From assembly GCA_020848735.1 (NCBI GenBank), contig JADLHO010000034.1:1-56053 (forward strand): a stretch of DNA of 56,053 nucleotides, given 5' to 3'. Positions within the stretch are counted from its first letter, which is position 1, and the number at the start of each line of letters is the position of its first letter. Of the stretch, positions 24,341 to 33,988 are shown piece after piece. The stretch comes from Planctomycetota bacterium. GTDB lineage: Bacteria; Planctomycetota; UBA1135; UBA2386. A model generated the notes under the pieces. It was given only the letters and a program-made list of their open reading frames with translations. It was not told the DNA's origin and did not search any database. The position numbers and the translations under genes were made by a program.

Positions 24341-25672
24341 TCAGACCGGCTTGCCGAGGATCGCCATCAGCTCGGCACGCTTCGCCTCCATCTTCGCCTG
24401 CGTGTCGGCCTCGAGGCACATCCGGAGATAGGGCTCGGTGTTGCTCGGGCGCACGTTCACCCACCAGTCGGGATACGTGACGGTCACGCCGTCGAGATGG
24501 TCGATCCGGGCATCGGCGTACTTCCTCTCGACGGCCTTCATGAGCGCCTCCTTGTCGGGCACCTTGAAGTTGATCTCCCCCGTCCCGAAGTAGCGCCGCA
24601 GCTCGTCGGCGGACCGCTTCAGCGTGCGGCCCTCCTTGCTGAGCTGGTTCAGGATCATGATCGCCGCGAGCACACCGCAGTCGGTGAAGTAGTTCTCGGC
24701 GAAGTAGAAGTGCCCCGAGAGCTCGCCGCCGCCGATGCAGTCGGTGGCGCGCATCGTCTCCTTCATGAAGGAGTGGCCGACGCGCTCGCGCACCGGTCGT
24801 CCTCCCATGCGCTCGATCTCCTGCGGCACGACCTTCGACGAGCGCAGGTCGTAGATGATGCCCTTGCCCGGGTTCCGGGCGAGCAGATCACGCGCGATGA
24901 TCACCGTGATGAGGTCGGCGTGGACGGTGCGCCCCTCCTCGTCGACGAACGCACAGCGATCGGCATCGCCGTCGAACGCGAGACCGAGCGTCGCCTTGAC
25001 CTCCTTCACCTTGCGGCGGAGATCGTCGAGGTTCGACTCCTTGAGGGGATTGGCCTCGTGGTTCGGGAAGGTGCCGTCGAGACGGTCGTACATCGGCACG
25101 ACCTCGAGGCCCGGGATCGCCGCGAGGATCGCCGGGCCTTCGTGCGCGCCCATGCCGTTCGCGTAGTCCACCGCGATCCGCATCGGCGTGATGTTCCGCG
25201 CGAAACCCGCGATGTGGGCCACGAAGTCGCGCTGCACACTGATGGAATCGCGCTTGCCCCGCCGCATCGCCGGCGCCGCCGCCCCGCGCTCCACCATGCG
25301 TTGGATGTCGGGGATGCCGAAGTCGGCCGAGAGCGGCCGCGCGTTCTCGCGGCAGAGCTTGAAGCCGATGTACTGCTTCGGGTTGTGCGACGCGGTCACG
25401 CAGAGACCGCCGTCACAGGGCAGCTTGCCGATCGCGTAGTAGGTCGCAGGCGTCGACGCGAGGCCGATGTCGAGGACGTCGCACCCGGCGTCGAGGATGC
25501 CGTCGATCACGGCGTCCTGCACCGAGGGCGCCATCGTGCGCATGTCACGGCCGACCACGAGGGTCTTCGCCGAGAGGAACTGCGCGAACGCGTGGCCGAT
25601 GCGGCGCGCGATCTTCTCGTCGATCTGGTCGGGGTAGGTGCCGCGGATGTCGTAGGCCTTGAAGATGCTCAC
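24341..25672 (-). CDS. manB: Phosphomannomutase/phosphoglucomutase
   Basis: 443 residues from a GTG at 25672. The alpha-D-phosphohexomutase motifs are complete: FKAYDIRGTYPDQID, the phosphoserine loop TASHNPKQYIGFK, the metal loop DGDADRCAF, the sugar loop GGGELSGHFYF, and the phosphate-binding RPSNTEPYLR. It interconverts hexose 6- and 1-phosphates, feeding GDP-mannose or UDP-glucose and thus surface polysaccharide. Substrate choice cannot be read from sequence alone. It lies 27 bases after the threonine aldolase stop in the same direction. Confidence 0.95.
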   Translation of the reverse strand: MSIFKAYDIRGTYPDQIDEKIARRIGHAFAQFLSAKTLVVGRDMRTMAPSVQDAVIDGILDAGCDVLDIGLASTPATYYAIGKLPCDGGLCVTASHNPKQYIGFKLCRENARPLSADFGIPDIQRMVERGAAAPAMRRGKRDSISVQRDFVAHIAGFARNITPMRIAVDYANGMGAHEGPAILAAIPGLEVVPMYDRLDGTFPNHEANPLKESNLDDLRRKVKEVKATLGLAFDGDADRCAFVDEEGRTVHADLITVIIARDLLARNPGKGIIYDLRSSKVVPQEIERMGGRPVRERVGHSFMKETMRATDCIGGGELSGHFYFAENYFTDCGVLAAIMILNQLSKEGRTLKRSADELRRYFGTGEINFKVPDKEALMKAVERKYADARIDHLDGVTVTYPDWWVNVRPSNTEPYLRMCLEADTQAKMEAKRAELMAILGKPV

Positions 25673-25699
25673 GGAGGTCTCGTCGGAACGGGTTGTCGG

Positions 25700-26731
25700 T
25701 CAGGCCGTGCGGGCCCATGCGGTCGCGGCCGCGATGCAGCGGGGCACGGCGGAAGCGTCGAGGTCGCGGTGCAGCACGAAGCGCACGCGCGTGTCGCCCA
25801 GGGCGAGCGCGGCGACTCCGGCAGCCGCGAGCGACCGGACGAGCGACGGTGCACGGGCGCCGTCGACATCGACCATCACGATGTTCGTCTCCGGCGCGAG
25901 GGGCTGCAGCCCGCGGACCTCGCGGAGGCCGGCGGCGAGCTCGCGCGCGCGGGCGTGGTCGGTCGCGAGGCGCGCCGGACCGTCGCGCAGGGCGAGCAGT
26001 CCGGCGGCGGCGAGGATGCCGGCCTGCCGCATGCCACCGCCGAAGGCCTTGCGCGCGCGGCGCGCCGCCGCGACGAAGGCACTCGAGCCCGCCACCAGGG
26101 AACCGACCGGCGCACCGAGCCCCTTGCTGAGGCACAGCGTGACGGAATCGACTCCCTCCGCGAGCCGGGCCATCGGCACGTCGAGAGCGACCGCCGCGTT
26201 CGCGAGGCGCGCGCCGTCGATGTGGACCAGCAGGCCGCGCTCGCGCGCCACGCCGAGCAGGGCGGCGAATCGCTCCGGCGCGAGCACGCGCCCGCCCGCC
26301 ATGTTGTGCGTGTTCTCGAGCACCAGGAGGCGGCTGCGCGGCAGATGGACGTCGTCGGCCCGCACCGCGGCGCGAACCGCCTCGGGTGCGGGGAAGCCGT
26401 CGTCCGCGCGCAGCGGCCGGACCTGCGTGCCGCTCAGGCGCGCGGCCGAACCGCCCTCGTAGACGAACACGTGGCTGCGCTCCTCGCAGATCAACTCGTC
26501 GCCGGGCCGACAGTGCACGTGGATCGCGACCTGGTTGGCCATCGTGCCCGACGGGACGAAGAGCGCGGCGGCCTGTCCCAGGGCCTGCGCGCCTTCGACC
26601 TCGAGCGCGCGCACGGTCGGGTCCTCGCCGAAGACGTCGTCGCCGACCTCCGCCGCCGCCATCGCGGCGCGCATCGCGGCGTCGGGTCGGGTCAACGTGT
26701 CGCTGCGGAAATCGGCCGGCGCGGAACTCAC
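25700..26731 (-). CDS. ltaE: Low-specificity threonine aldolase
   Basis: 343 residues from a GTG at 26731; the family begins with DFRSDTLTRP soon after, so the longer arginine-rich start at 26800 is rejected. Blocks of the PLP fold type I family: GDDVFGEDPTVRALE, FVPSGTMANQVAI, HIDGARLANAAVAL and the Schiff-base lysine in VTLCLSKGLGAPVGS. The enzyme cleaves threonine to glycine and acetaldehyde. It is divergent from the MFS transporter gene with a 95-base gap. Confidence 0.95.
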   Translation of the reverse strand: MSSAPADFRSDTLTRPDAAMRAAMAAAEVGDDVFGEDPTVRALEVEGAQALGQAAALFVPSGTMANQVAIHVHCRPGDELICEERSHVFVYEGGSAARLSGTQVRPLRADDGFPAPEAVRAAVRADDVHLPRSRLLVLENTHNMAGGRVLAPERFAALLGVARERGLLVHIDGARLANAAVALDVPMARLAEGVDSVTLCLSKGLGAPVGSLVAGSSAFVAAARRARKAFGGGMRQAGILAAAGLLALRDGPARLATDHARARELAAGLREVRGLQPLAPETNIVMVDVDGARAPSLVRSLAAAGVAALALGDTRVRFVLHRDLDASAVPRCIAAATAWARTA

Positions 26732-26826
26732 GGCGGGGCATCTTGCCGCGGGCGCGCGCCGCGATCCACGGCGGCGCGACGAGGCTGGCAGTCGCCGCAC
26801 GGCGCGGGCATCGTGCGCGGTCCCGC

Positions 26827-27993
26827 ATGACGTCCGACCGCGCGCTGCGCCGCCAGATCCGCTCGCTGCGCGCGTTCGCGGCCCTCACCTATCCGTTCGC
26901 GTGCGTCCCGTTCCTCTGGTTCTGGTTCCAGGCACACGGCGTCGGCAACGCCGAGTACGGGCTGGTCATCGGGATCTACTACGCGGTGATGGTCGTCGCC
27001 GAGGTGCCGACGGGCATGCTCGCGGACCGCTTCGGCCGGCGGCCGATGCTCATCGCGGGACCGCTGCTCCTGTCCGCGGGCTTCCTCGTGATCTGGGCCC
27101 GACCCGACCTGCTGGGCTTCGGCGTCGGCGAGGCCCTGCTCGGCCTCGGCCATTCCGTCCTCTCGGGCCCACCCGCCGCCCTGCTCTACGAGTCGCTCGA
27201 ACGACGCTCGCTCGCCCACGAGTACCACCGCCACGAGGCGATCGCGAACACGCTGCGACTGCTCGGCACCGCCGGCTCGTTCCTCCTCGGTGGCGTCCTC
27301 GTCGCGCTCCACGGCATGCCCGCGGCGATCCTCGCGACGGCGGCACTCTGTGCCTGCGCCGCGATCGCGGGGGCAACGGTCCGCGAATCCGGCGGGCGGG
27401 CGATGCAGACCGGCGAGATGCGCGCGACGCTCCGCGACGCGTGGCACGAGTTCCGCGACCCCGCGGTGCGCTGGATCGGCGCGTACTACGTCGTGCTCTT
27501 CTGCCTGCTGCGCTTCCCCTTCCACACCTACCAGCCCTACCTCGCCCGCGCGGGCCTCGCCGAGCCGCTCTTCGTCGGGGGGCTCTTCTGTGCGCTCAAC
27601 GTGGTTGCCGCGCCGTTCAGCCGCATGACGCCCTGGTTCGTCGCGCGCTTCGGCCATCGCCCGATGTTCTGGATGATGCCCGCGCTGATCGCGGCCTCGC
27701 TGCTGCTCATGGCGGGCGACCGTGGCGCGCTCGGCATCGCGCTGTTCTTCCTCCACCAGATCCCCTTCGGCACGCACTGGGCGATCGTGCACGACTGGAT
27801 CAACCACCGCATCCGCACGCGCTCGCGCGCAACCGTGCTCTCGACGAACTCCTTCGCCGGCCGCATCGCGTTCGGCGCGCTCTTCCCGCTCGTCCTCCTG
27901 CTCGACGACATCGCCCTCGCCTACCGCGTCGTCGGAATCGCGGGGCTCGTCGCGACCGCCCTCGTGATGGCACGGATGCCGCGCACGGGCTGA
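26827..27993 (+). CDS. Major facilitator superfamily transporter
   Basis: 388 residues from ATG at 26827, with about 10-12 hydrophobic segments over its length. The MFS motif between helices 2 and 3 reads GMLADRFGRRPMLIAGPLLL, and the related ARFGHRPMFWMMPALIAASL appears in the second half. It is an inner-membrane secondary transporter. The substrate is not predictable from the sequence. It is divergent from ltaE and convergent with the vWA protein gene. Confidence 0.9.
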   Translation: MTSDRALRRQIRSLRAFAALTYPFACVPFLWFWFQAHGVGNAEYGLVIGIYYAVMVVAEVPTGMLADRFGRRPMLIAGPLLLSAGFLVIWARPDLLGFGVGEALLGLGHSVLSGPPAALLYESLERRSLAHEYHRHEAIANTLRLLGTAGSFLLGGVLVALHGMPAAILATAALCACAAIAGATVRESGGRAMQTGEMRATLRDAWHEFRDPAVRWIGAYYVVLFCLLRFPFHTYQPYLARAGLAEPLFVGGLFCALNVVAAPFSRMTPWFVARFGHRPMFWMMPALIAASLLLMAGDRGALGIALFFLHQIPFGTHWAIVHDWINHRIRTRSRATVLSTNSFAGRIAFGALFPLVLLLDDIALAYRVVGIAGLVATALVMARMPRTG

Positions 27994-28045
27994 TCCGGGG
28001 CGGCCCTGGAGTCCGCGCGCGGCGCGCATTCGAGGGACGCGTCGA

Positions 28046-29617
28046 TCAGCGGCCGAGGTCGACGAAGACGCCGCCGTTGTTCTCGGCGAGGATCTTCATG
28101 AAGTTCTTCTCGAACTCACCGATCGCGATCGCGTGGATGACGATGCGGTAGCGCTCGTTGAGACGCGTGACCTCGGCGAGGATCTGGGCCGTGTCGGTGT
28201 ACTTGCCCGTCGACGGGCGGCCGTCGCTGAGGAAGAACACGGTGTCGACCTCGTTCTGCATCGCGCGATCCTCCGCGAGCGCCGCACCGTCCTTCGCCTC
28301 CGGATCCACGCCGAACGGGAAGACGAGGGCCGCGTACGTGTTGGTCTTGCCCGCGCCGAGGTTCGCCGAGCCGACGAGTCCGGCACCCGCCATCGCCTGC
28401 GCCTCGGGACCACCGATGGGCTCGAGCCGTTCGACGAAGGCCTTCGCGCTCGCGCGGTTCACCACGTTCGCCCGCACGAGTCCGGGCTTCCACGTGCGCG
28501 TCGCCGTGGCGAACGCGCAGATGTTGAAGAGCACGTCCTCGCCCAGCGAGTCGATCGTGTTCAGCAGTTCCGCCTTCACGATCGTCAGCTTCTCGAAGTC
28601 CCGATACCCCGTGTCGAACTTCTCGCGCTCGACGACCAGGTCGGCCATCGAACCCGAGACGTCGATGATGAAGAGCATGCGCCGAGAGGTCGTCGGCACG
28701 CCCCCGAACGAGGTCACGCCGTCCTTCGTCTTGCCGTAGAGCGCGTCGTACTTCTGGCGGCTCGCGGCGGCCTTCGCGAGTTCGTCGTCGGTCGGGATGC
28801 GCCAGCCGGGGATCGCGCTCAGGCGATCCCAGGTCGTCTTCCACGCGTCGGCGTCGCGACCGAAGTCGAGCGCGGTGATCTTGAAGAGCGCGTCGGCGAT
28901 CTCCTCCTCGAGGCGACCGCCCTTGCGCATCAGCTCGATCATCGGCGCCACCGCGGCAGGCTCGCGCAGCGTCGCCAGCGTCTTGACTGCGGCGACCTGC
29001 ACCTGCCACGCCGAGTCGTCGAGACGTTCGACGACCGCCTTGCCGAGCGCGGAAGCCTTGAGGACGCCGATGCTCTCGACCGCGCCCATCCGCACGAGCG
29101 GGTCGGCGTCGGCGAGCAGGGCCGCGAGCAGGGGTTCACTGCCCTCGACGAACTTGCACGCGGCCAGGGCCCGCGCGGCCGCGAAGCGCAGTTCGGGAGT
29201 GGCCTTCTTGTCGTTCTTCGCGATGTCGATCACGGTCGGCATCGCATCGCGGATCTGCGCCTTGCCGAGCGCCTCGACGATCTCCGCCCGGCGCGTCTGG
29301 TCCTTCAGCTTCGGCAGCGCCTCGACCAACGGCGCGAAGCTCGCCGGATCGCGGTAGCTCGCGAGCACCTCGCGCGCGGTCACCGCGACCTCGGGCGTCG
29401 CATGACCGAAGAGCTCGACCAGTTCCTCGGCAGCCGCGACGCACTCGACGTCGCGCAGCGTGCGCACGGCCTCGACCTGCTCCTCCACCGACTTGAACTT
29501 CTTGAAGAAGCGCCGGAACTCCTTGAGCGCTTCGGCGCGCTCGGCGGCGGTCTGGGCCGCGAGTGGCGCGACGAGGCTGGCGAAGACGGCGACGAGGAGG
29601 ACGATCGGTCGGCACAT
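28046..29617 (-). CDS. Exported HEAT-repeat plus von Willebrand factor A protein
   Basis: 523 residues from ATG at 29617; longer starts lie in upstream shadow. It has a signal peptide (PIVLLVAVFASLVAPLAA, cleavage near 20). Residues about 40-290 form HEAT repeats (ATPEVAVTAREVLASYRD, DADPLVRMGAVESIGVLK). A vWA domain fills residues 312-523 with an intact MIDAS start, FIIDVSGSM, and later FFLSDGRPSTG. vWA domains bind ligands through a metal ion. The protein probably works as a periplasmic or surface binding/assembly factor. It has its own likely -10 box upstream but lies only 59 bases after the acidic transmembrane protein gene. Confidence 0.88.
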   Translation of the reverse strand: MCRPIVLLVAVFASLVAPLAAQTAAERAEALKEFRRFFKKFKSVEEQVEAVRTLRDVECVAAAEELVELFGHATPEVAVTAREVLASYRDPASFAPLVEALPKLKDQTRRAEIVEALGKAQIRDAMPTVIDIAKNDKKATPELRFAAARALAACKFVEGSEPLLAALLADADPLVRMGAVESIGVLKASALGKAVVERLDDSAWQVQVAAVKTLATLREPAAVAPMIELMRKGGRLEEEIADALFKITALDFGRDADAWKTTWDRLSAIPGWRIPTDDELAKAAASRQKYDALYGKTKDGVTSFGGVPTTSRRMLFIIDVSGSMADLVVEREKFDTGYRDFEKLTIVKAELLNTIDSLGEDVLFNICAFATATRTWKPGLVRANVVNRASAKAFVERLEPIGGPEAQAMAGAGLVGSANLGAGKTNTYAALVFPFGVDPEAKDGAALAEDRAMQNEVDTVFFLSDGRPSTGKYTDTAQILAEVTRLNERYRIVIHAIAIGEFEKNFMKILAENNGGVFVDLGR

Positions 29618-29647
29618 GGCAACGCGCGCGAGGGGTTCGCGCGCGAC

Positions 29648-29653
29648 CTTATA
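29648..29653 (-). promoter_or_regulatory. Likely -10 box of the HEAT/vWA gene
   Basis: TATAAG (five of six to consensus) 31 bases upstream of the ATG at 29617, inside the 59-base gap. No strong -35 hexamer was found at 16-18 bases. Confidence 0.4.
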
Positions 29654-29676
29654 CCTCTCCTCGCGACCCGTGCCGG

Positions 29677-31833
29677 TCAGCGCTTGACCGGCGAGGGCGG
29701 CGTCGGAGCGACCGTCTCGGTCGACCGCGTGCCGCGCGGCGCCTGCTCCTGTCCGGTCGGCTCGAGCGGCACGCCGCCCCGACCGAGCTGGAGCAGTTGC
29801 TGGCGCACCCGCTGGTCGAGCCAATCGCTGTCGCCTTCGAAGACCACGTTGGTCGGCGAGCTGCCTGCGGCGCCGAACGAGTCCACCTGGTCCTTCGGCA
29901 GCGAGATCCGCGTGCCGTCGACCTGGACGATGACCCGACCCGACTCCGCGTCGCGCAGGATCCGACCGAAGAAGCGCGTCGCGTTCTTCAGGCGCACGAA
30001 GCCGCGCTCGGCTTCCATCGACTCGTCGAGACCGGCCTCGGCGAGCGGCTGGATCCGCGTCAGGCTGGCCAACGCGAGGGAGACCTCACCGGGCTCGAGA
30101 TCGAGCGTGACCACCTTGGCGTCCATGCGCCTCACGACACCGACGAAGATCTCGTCGTTGCGCATCATCGCGAGGGCGCGCGTGCCGATCGGCAGGACGC
30201 CGGGCACCGCGACCGCGTCGTCCTTCACCGGCGAGATCACCTCGAGGTACTCACCCACCATCATCGGTGAGAAGTTCGTCTCGACCGGCGGCTTGCTCGG
30301 CGTCGTCGGCGTCGGCTCCGGCGTCACGACGACCGGCGGCTCCACCGGCAACGGCAACGGCAACTCGATGCGCGGGTCGACCGGCGGCGGCGTCGGGTCC
30401 GGCTGCGACGGCGTCGTCTCGACCGGATCCGGCTCGACGGGCGGCAGCTCGACCGGCGGGTCCTGCGGGGTCGGCGTCTGGTTCTCGACCGGCGGCGGCG
30501 TGACGGGGTCGCCCTCGTGGGTCGTCACCGGGGGCGGCAGGCTCACGTCGATCCGCGGGCGCGCGACCTCGACCCGCTCGATGACGGGGTCGTCCGCACC
30601 GAGGCCGAGCCACTTGGGCTCGATCGCGAGCACGGCCGCGCCGACGCCGACCACGAGCACGGCTGCGGCCGCGGCGCGACGGACCCAGGTCCGGCTCCGA
30701 CTGGCCTGCGACACGACGCGCAGCGGGGGCGGAGCGCTCTCCACCACGGTCGCGGCGAGTTCCGGATCCTCCTCGAAGCCCTCGGCCTCCACGGCGGGCG
30801 GCTCGAAGCTCGCCTCGGGCGACGCGGCGGCGTGTTCACCGTAGATCGGATCCTGCTCTTCGACCGCTTCGGTCGCCGCGGCGTCGTCGACGGCGCCCTC
30901 GACCTCGCTCGGCACTCCCTGGTGCCAGTCCTGGTCGGCGCTGCGCAGGGGCGTGCCGAAGCCGGCCTGGGGCGTGACCGCCTCGGGCTCGGTGGCGTCC
31001 TCCTGGAGCGTGAAGTCGGAGTTCGCCCAGGCGGGGGCATCCGCGGCGTTCGCCTCGTCGCCGGCGTCCACGGGCGTGAGCAACGGACTCGACGAAGCTG
31101 CCAGGGGCGCCCAGTCGTCGCTCGGCACGGCGCGGTCCTCCCACGCGTGCAGCGTGGGGGCCGGCTCCGCGGCGGATTCCGCCGTCGTCTCGTCCGGTTC
31201 GAATGCGGCGGCCTCGCCGCTTTGGGCTTCCGACGCGGCGTCGCCCGACTCGACGTCGCCGACGAGGAACTCGTCGTCCTCCGCCTCGGGCACGGCCTGT
31301 GCGACGGGATCGAGGCTCTCGACCTCGATGTCCTCGAGGAGGAACGGGTCGCCGCCGTCATCGCGCTCGTCGCGCTCGACCAGGTGCTCGGCCGCACGCG
31401 CCGCGGCCGCGTCGTCCGTCGTGCTCTCGCCGACGAGCTTGCCGAGATCGACGTCGTCGCCGAGCCAACCCGCGTGGTCCTCGACGAAGTCCGGCGCCGG
31501 TTGCGCGCCGCTGAAGCCGTGCTCGGCGACCGGGGTCGACGGTGTGTCGAAGAGCACCTCGAGCTCGTCGTCGTCCTCGGCGCTGCCGCGCGCGGGACGA
31601 TCGAAGAGACCCTCGAGGCCCAGCGAATCGGCGGCCGACACCGCCGGCGCAGGCGCCGCGTCGTCGAGGTCGTCGATGACGAGGAAGAACTCGTCGTCAC
31701 TCGAGGCATCGAGTGGAGGAACCTGCGGAGCAGGCTGTTCCCCCTCGCTCGCGCCTTGCGGTCGCTGCGGCTTCGGAACCACGCCCTCGTCGGCAGGACG
31801 TCCGTCGTTGGATTCGATTCGATCCTCGCTCAT
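29677..31833 (-). CDS. Acidic-N-terminal, proline-rich envelope-spanning protein
   Basis: 718 residues from ATG at 31833. Residues 1-380 are strongly acidic and low in complexity, with four short repeats of Asp/Glu around hydrophobics: DDEFFLVIDDLDD at 46, DDDELEVLFD at 87, DPFLLEDIEV at 162 and EDDEFLVGDVE at 185. One membrane helix is at about 386-404 after a basic flank. Then come a rigid proline-rich stretch (about 420-525, many PPV and PxP units) and a C-terminal small beta domain (about 535-680) with two similar strands sets (VGVVRRMDAKVVTLDL and FGRILRDAESGRVIVQVDG). The layout suggests a cytoplasmic docking tail joined through the periplasm to an outer domain, somewhat like TonB. No family is recognised. 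Confidence 0.8.
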   Translation of the reverse strand: MSEDRIESNDGRPADEGVVPKPQRPQGASEGEQPAPQVPPLDASSDDEFFLVIDDLDDAAPAPAVSAADSLGLEGLFDRPARGSAEDDDELEVLFDTPSTPVAEHGFSGAQPAPDFVEDHAGWLGDDVDLGKLVGESTTDDAAAARAAEHLVERDERDDGGDPFLLEDIEVESLDPVAQAVPEAEDDEFLVGDVESGDAASEAQSGEAAAFEPDETTAESAAEPAPTLHAWEDRAVPSDDWAPLAASSSPLLTPVDAGDEANAADAPAWANSDFTLQEDATEPEAVTPQAGFGTPLRSADQDWHQGVPSEVEGAVDDAAATEAVEEQDPIYGEHAAASPEASFEPPAVEAEGFEEDPELAATVVESAPPPLRVVSQASRSRTWVRRAAAAAVLVVGVGAAVLAIEPKWLGLGADDPVIERVEVARPRIDVSLPPPVTTHEGDPVTPPPVENQTPTPQDPPVELPPVEPDPVETTPSQPDPTPPPVDPRIELPLPLPVEPPVVVTPEPTPTTPSKPPVETNFSPMMVGEYLEVISPVKDDAVAVPGVLPIGTRALAMMRNDEIFVGVVRRMDAKVVTLDLEPGEVSLALASLTRIQPLAEAGLDESMEAERGFVRLKNATRFFGRILRDAESGRVIVQVDGTRISLPKDQVDSFGAAGSSPTNVVFEGDSDWLDQRVRQQLLQLGRGGVPLEPTGQEQAPRGTRSTETVAPTPPSPVKR

Positions 31834-31922
31834 CGAGGCCCCTCTGGCTTCAGGCTCGGGACGGGTATCGGCCGGCGGCCCCTGCGCGGTTGACCCACCC
31901 GCACGGAATCGGCCAAGGTGAG

Positions 31923-31951
31923 GCCGGCTCGCGCGTGCCGCGCGGGCCGGC
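31923..31951 (-). terminator. Long GC hairpin after selB
   Basis: GCCGGC, one mismatched base, CGCGCG, a 3-base loop, CGCGCG, one mismatched base, GCCGGC. It starts 41 bases after the selB stop and has no T-run. It is probably the 3' end of the selB transcript. Confidence 0.45.
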
Positions 31952-31992
31952 GATCCCGTTCCGGGACGCGCGGCGGCAGGACGCGCGGGCGC

Positions 31993-33942
31993 TCAGCGCG
32001 GGAGCGAGGGCTGCAGCGCCGCGAAGGCGTCCGACTGCACCAGCAGTCGTCGCTCGCCGCCGCGCAGGCGCGTCAGTCCCATGCCGTCGACGTGCTCGAG
32101 CAAGGGGATCAGGTACTTGCGCGAGGTGTCGAGCGCGTCGCGCAGCGCCGGGATGTCGAGCACTTCGCCGTGCGCGAGGCAGTTCGTACAGATCGCGAGC
32201 AGCACGTTCCGGAGCTGCTGCGCGCCGTAGAGATGCTCGCCGACGGCCTCGAGGCGGCCTTCGTCGATCGCCCGCGCGGCCAGGTTCTGCACGCGGGCCT
32301 CCACGAGGCCGAGACTCGCCGCCGCCTCGACGGCGGTCGGCGGCCGGAACGCCGCGGCCTCGCACGCCGCGACCAGCCGTTCGAGGTCCGCGCGATCGAC
32401 GTCCTCGAGCGGACGCAGGCGATCGACGAAGAGCACGCGACCGTTGCTCAGGGAGCGCGCGCGGCCCTCGGCGCTCAGCGCGTCGAGCACGGCGTCCTTC
32501 AGCTCGGGTGGGAAGTCACGGGTGGTCCGCAACGCCGCGCGCGGGATCGACGCCGCCATCGGTCGATCGCGCAGCAGGCGATCGACGGAATCGGCGAGCG
32601 CCACGCGGCCGTCGCCGAGTTGCTCCGCGGTGAATGCGCGCCGGCCGCGCTCATGCCAATGCAGCTCGCCGTGCGCGCGGACGAGGGGCTGCACCTCGTC
32701 CTCGGTGAGCGCGAGCGCCTTCGCGATCGCCGCGACGGTCGCGCCCGCCGGACCGGCATGGCGGACGACCTCGAACACGCGCTGTGCCGGATTGGACCCG
32801 GCGTCGACCAGCGCGCGGACCTGTTCCGCGACCCGTTGGCGGCGGTAGCGACCGTGCGCCTCGCTGACCTGCAGCACGAGTCCACCGCCGACGGTGCGCG
32901 GCGGGTTCTGCGCGCGCAACAGGAAGCGATCCCCCGGCGCGCAGGCCACGGGCTCGTCCAGCAGCACACGCGCGACGGCCCGTGAACCGGGTTCGATCCG
33001 CTCGCCCTCGAGGACGCTCAGCACGCCGAGCAGTTCGGCGGTGCCGACGTGGAAGCGGATCGGTTCGCGGTGCGCGAGCGGGCGGGCGGTGCGCAGCACG
33101 TCGAGCTCGACGTCGACGTGCTCCCCGGCGCGGAACACCCCCGGGGTCGCCGCGACGACGCCGCGATGGAGTTCGAGATCGCGGGCATCGGGGACCGACA
33201 ACGCGGTGCTGTGACCCGCGACCGCGCGGTCGACCGCGCCGCCGTAGGCCTGGATCGCGCGCACGCGCACACGCCCCGCGTCGGGGAGGAACTCGAGCTC
33301 ATCGCCGACCCGCACCGCGCCGCTGATCGGGACCCCGGTCACGACCGTGCCGATCCCCTCGAGCTTGAAGACCCGCTGCACCGGCATCCGGAACGGGCCC
33401 TCGGCGGGACGGATCGGGATCTGGAGCGCGAGCGCCTCGAGCCGCGCGCGGAGATCGTCGAGACCCTGCCGCGTCACCGAGCTCACGCGCACCAGCTCGG
33501 CGCCCGCGAAGGGCGTCGACGCGAGCAGTTCCTCCACCTCGGCCTGGGCGAGCTCGGCGAGCTCGGCGTCGACCATGTCGACCTTCGTCAGCGCGACGAG
33601 CACGCGCTTCACACCGAGCAACGCGAGGATCTCGACGTGCTCGATCGTCTGCGGCATCACGCTGTCGTCCGCCGCGACGACGAGCAACGCCAGGTCGAGC
33701 GAGGTGCATCCCGCGACCATGTTCTTCACGAAGCGCTCGTGACCCGGGACGTCGATCATCCCGAGCAGGCGCCCATCCCTCAGCTTGAGCGGTGCGAAGC
33801 CGAGGTCGATCGTGAGGCCGCGCTCCTTCTCCTCCTTGAGGCGGTCCGGATCGATCCCGGTCAGGGCGCGGACGAGGCTGCTCTTGCCGGGATCGATGTG
33901 ACCGGCGGTGCCGGCCATCACCGGGTGGATCGCGCGGCTCAC
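31993..33942 (-). CDS. selB: Selenocysteine-specific elongation factor SelB
   Basis: 649 residues from a GTG at 33942; an ATG at codon 9 (33918), right before the GTPase motif, is an alternative. Motifs: G1 [16 protein letters not shown] (His-Pro instead of the usual Asp-His-Gly context), [15 protein letters not shown]3 [12 protein letters not shown] and G4 TKVD. EF-Tu-like domains follow to about 340, and the C-terminal half contains winged-helix repeats, as in SelB proteins that bind the SECIS hairpin of selenoprotein mRNAs. It delivers selenocysteinyl-tRNA to the ribosome at UGA. Neither selA, selD nor selC is visible in the window. Confidence 0.94.
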   Translation of the reverse strand: MSRAIHPVMAGTAGHIDPGKSSLVRALTGIDPDRLKEEKERGLTIDLGFAPLKLRDGRLLGMIDVPGHERFVKNMVAGCTSLDLALLVVAADDSVMPQTIEHVEILALLGVKRVLVALTKVDMVDAELAELAQAEVEELLASTPFAGAELVRVSSVTRQGLDDLRARLEALALQIPIRPAEGPFRMPVQRVFKLEGIGTVVTGVPISGAVRVGDELEFLPDAGRVRVRAIQAYGGAVDRAVAGHSTALSVPDARDLELHRGVVAATPGVFRAGEHVDVELDVLRTARPLAHREPIRFHVGTAELLGVLSVLEGERIEPGSRAVARVLLDEPVACAPGDRFLLRAQNPPRTVGGGLVLQVSEAHGRYRRQRVAEQVRALVDAGSNPAQRVFEVVRHAGPAGATVAAIAKALALTEDEVQPLVRAHGELHWHERGRRAFTAEQLGDGRVALADSVDRLLRDRPMAASIPRAALRTTRDFPPELKDAVLDALSAEGRARSLSNGRVLFVDRLRPLEDVDRADLERLVAACEAAAFRPPTAVEAAASLGLVEARVQNLAARAIDEGRLEAVGEHLYGAQQLRNVLLAICTNCLAHGEVLDIPALRDALDTSRKYLIPLLEHVDGMGLTRLRGGERRLLVQSDAFAALQPSLPR

Positions 33943-33988
33943 GGGCTGGGACCTCGGACCGGTGTGCCACCCGCGCGCCGCACCGCCG

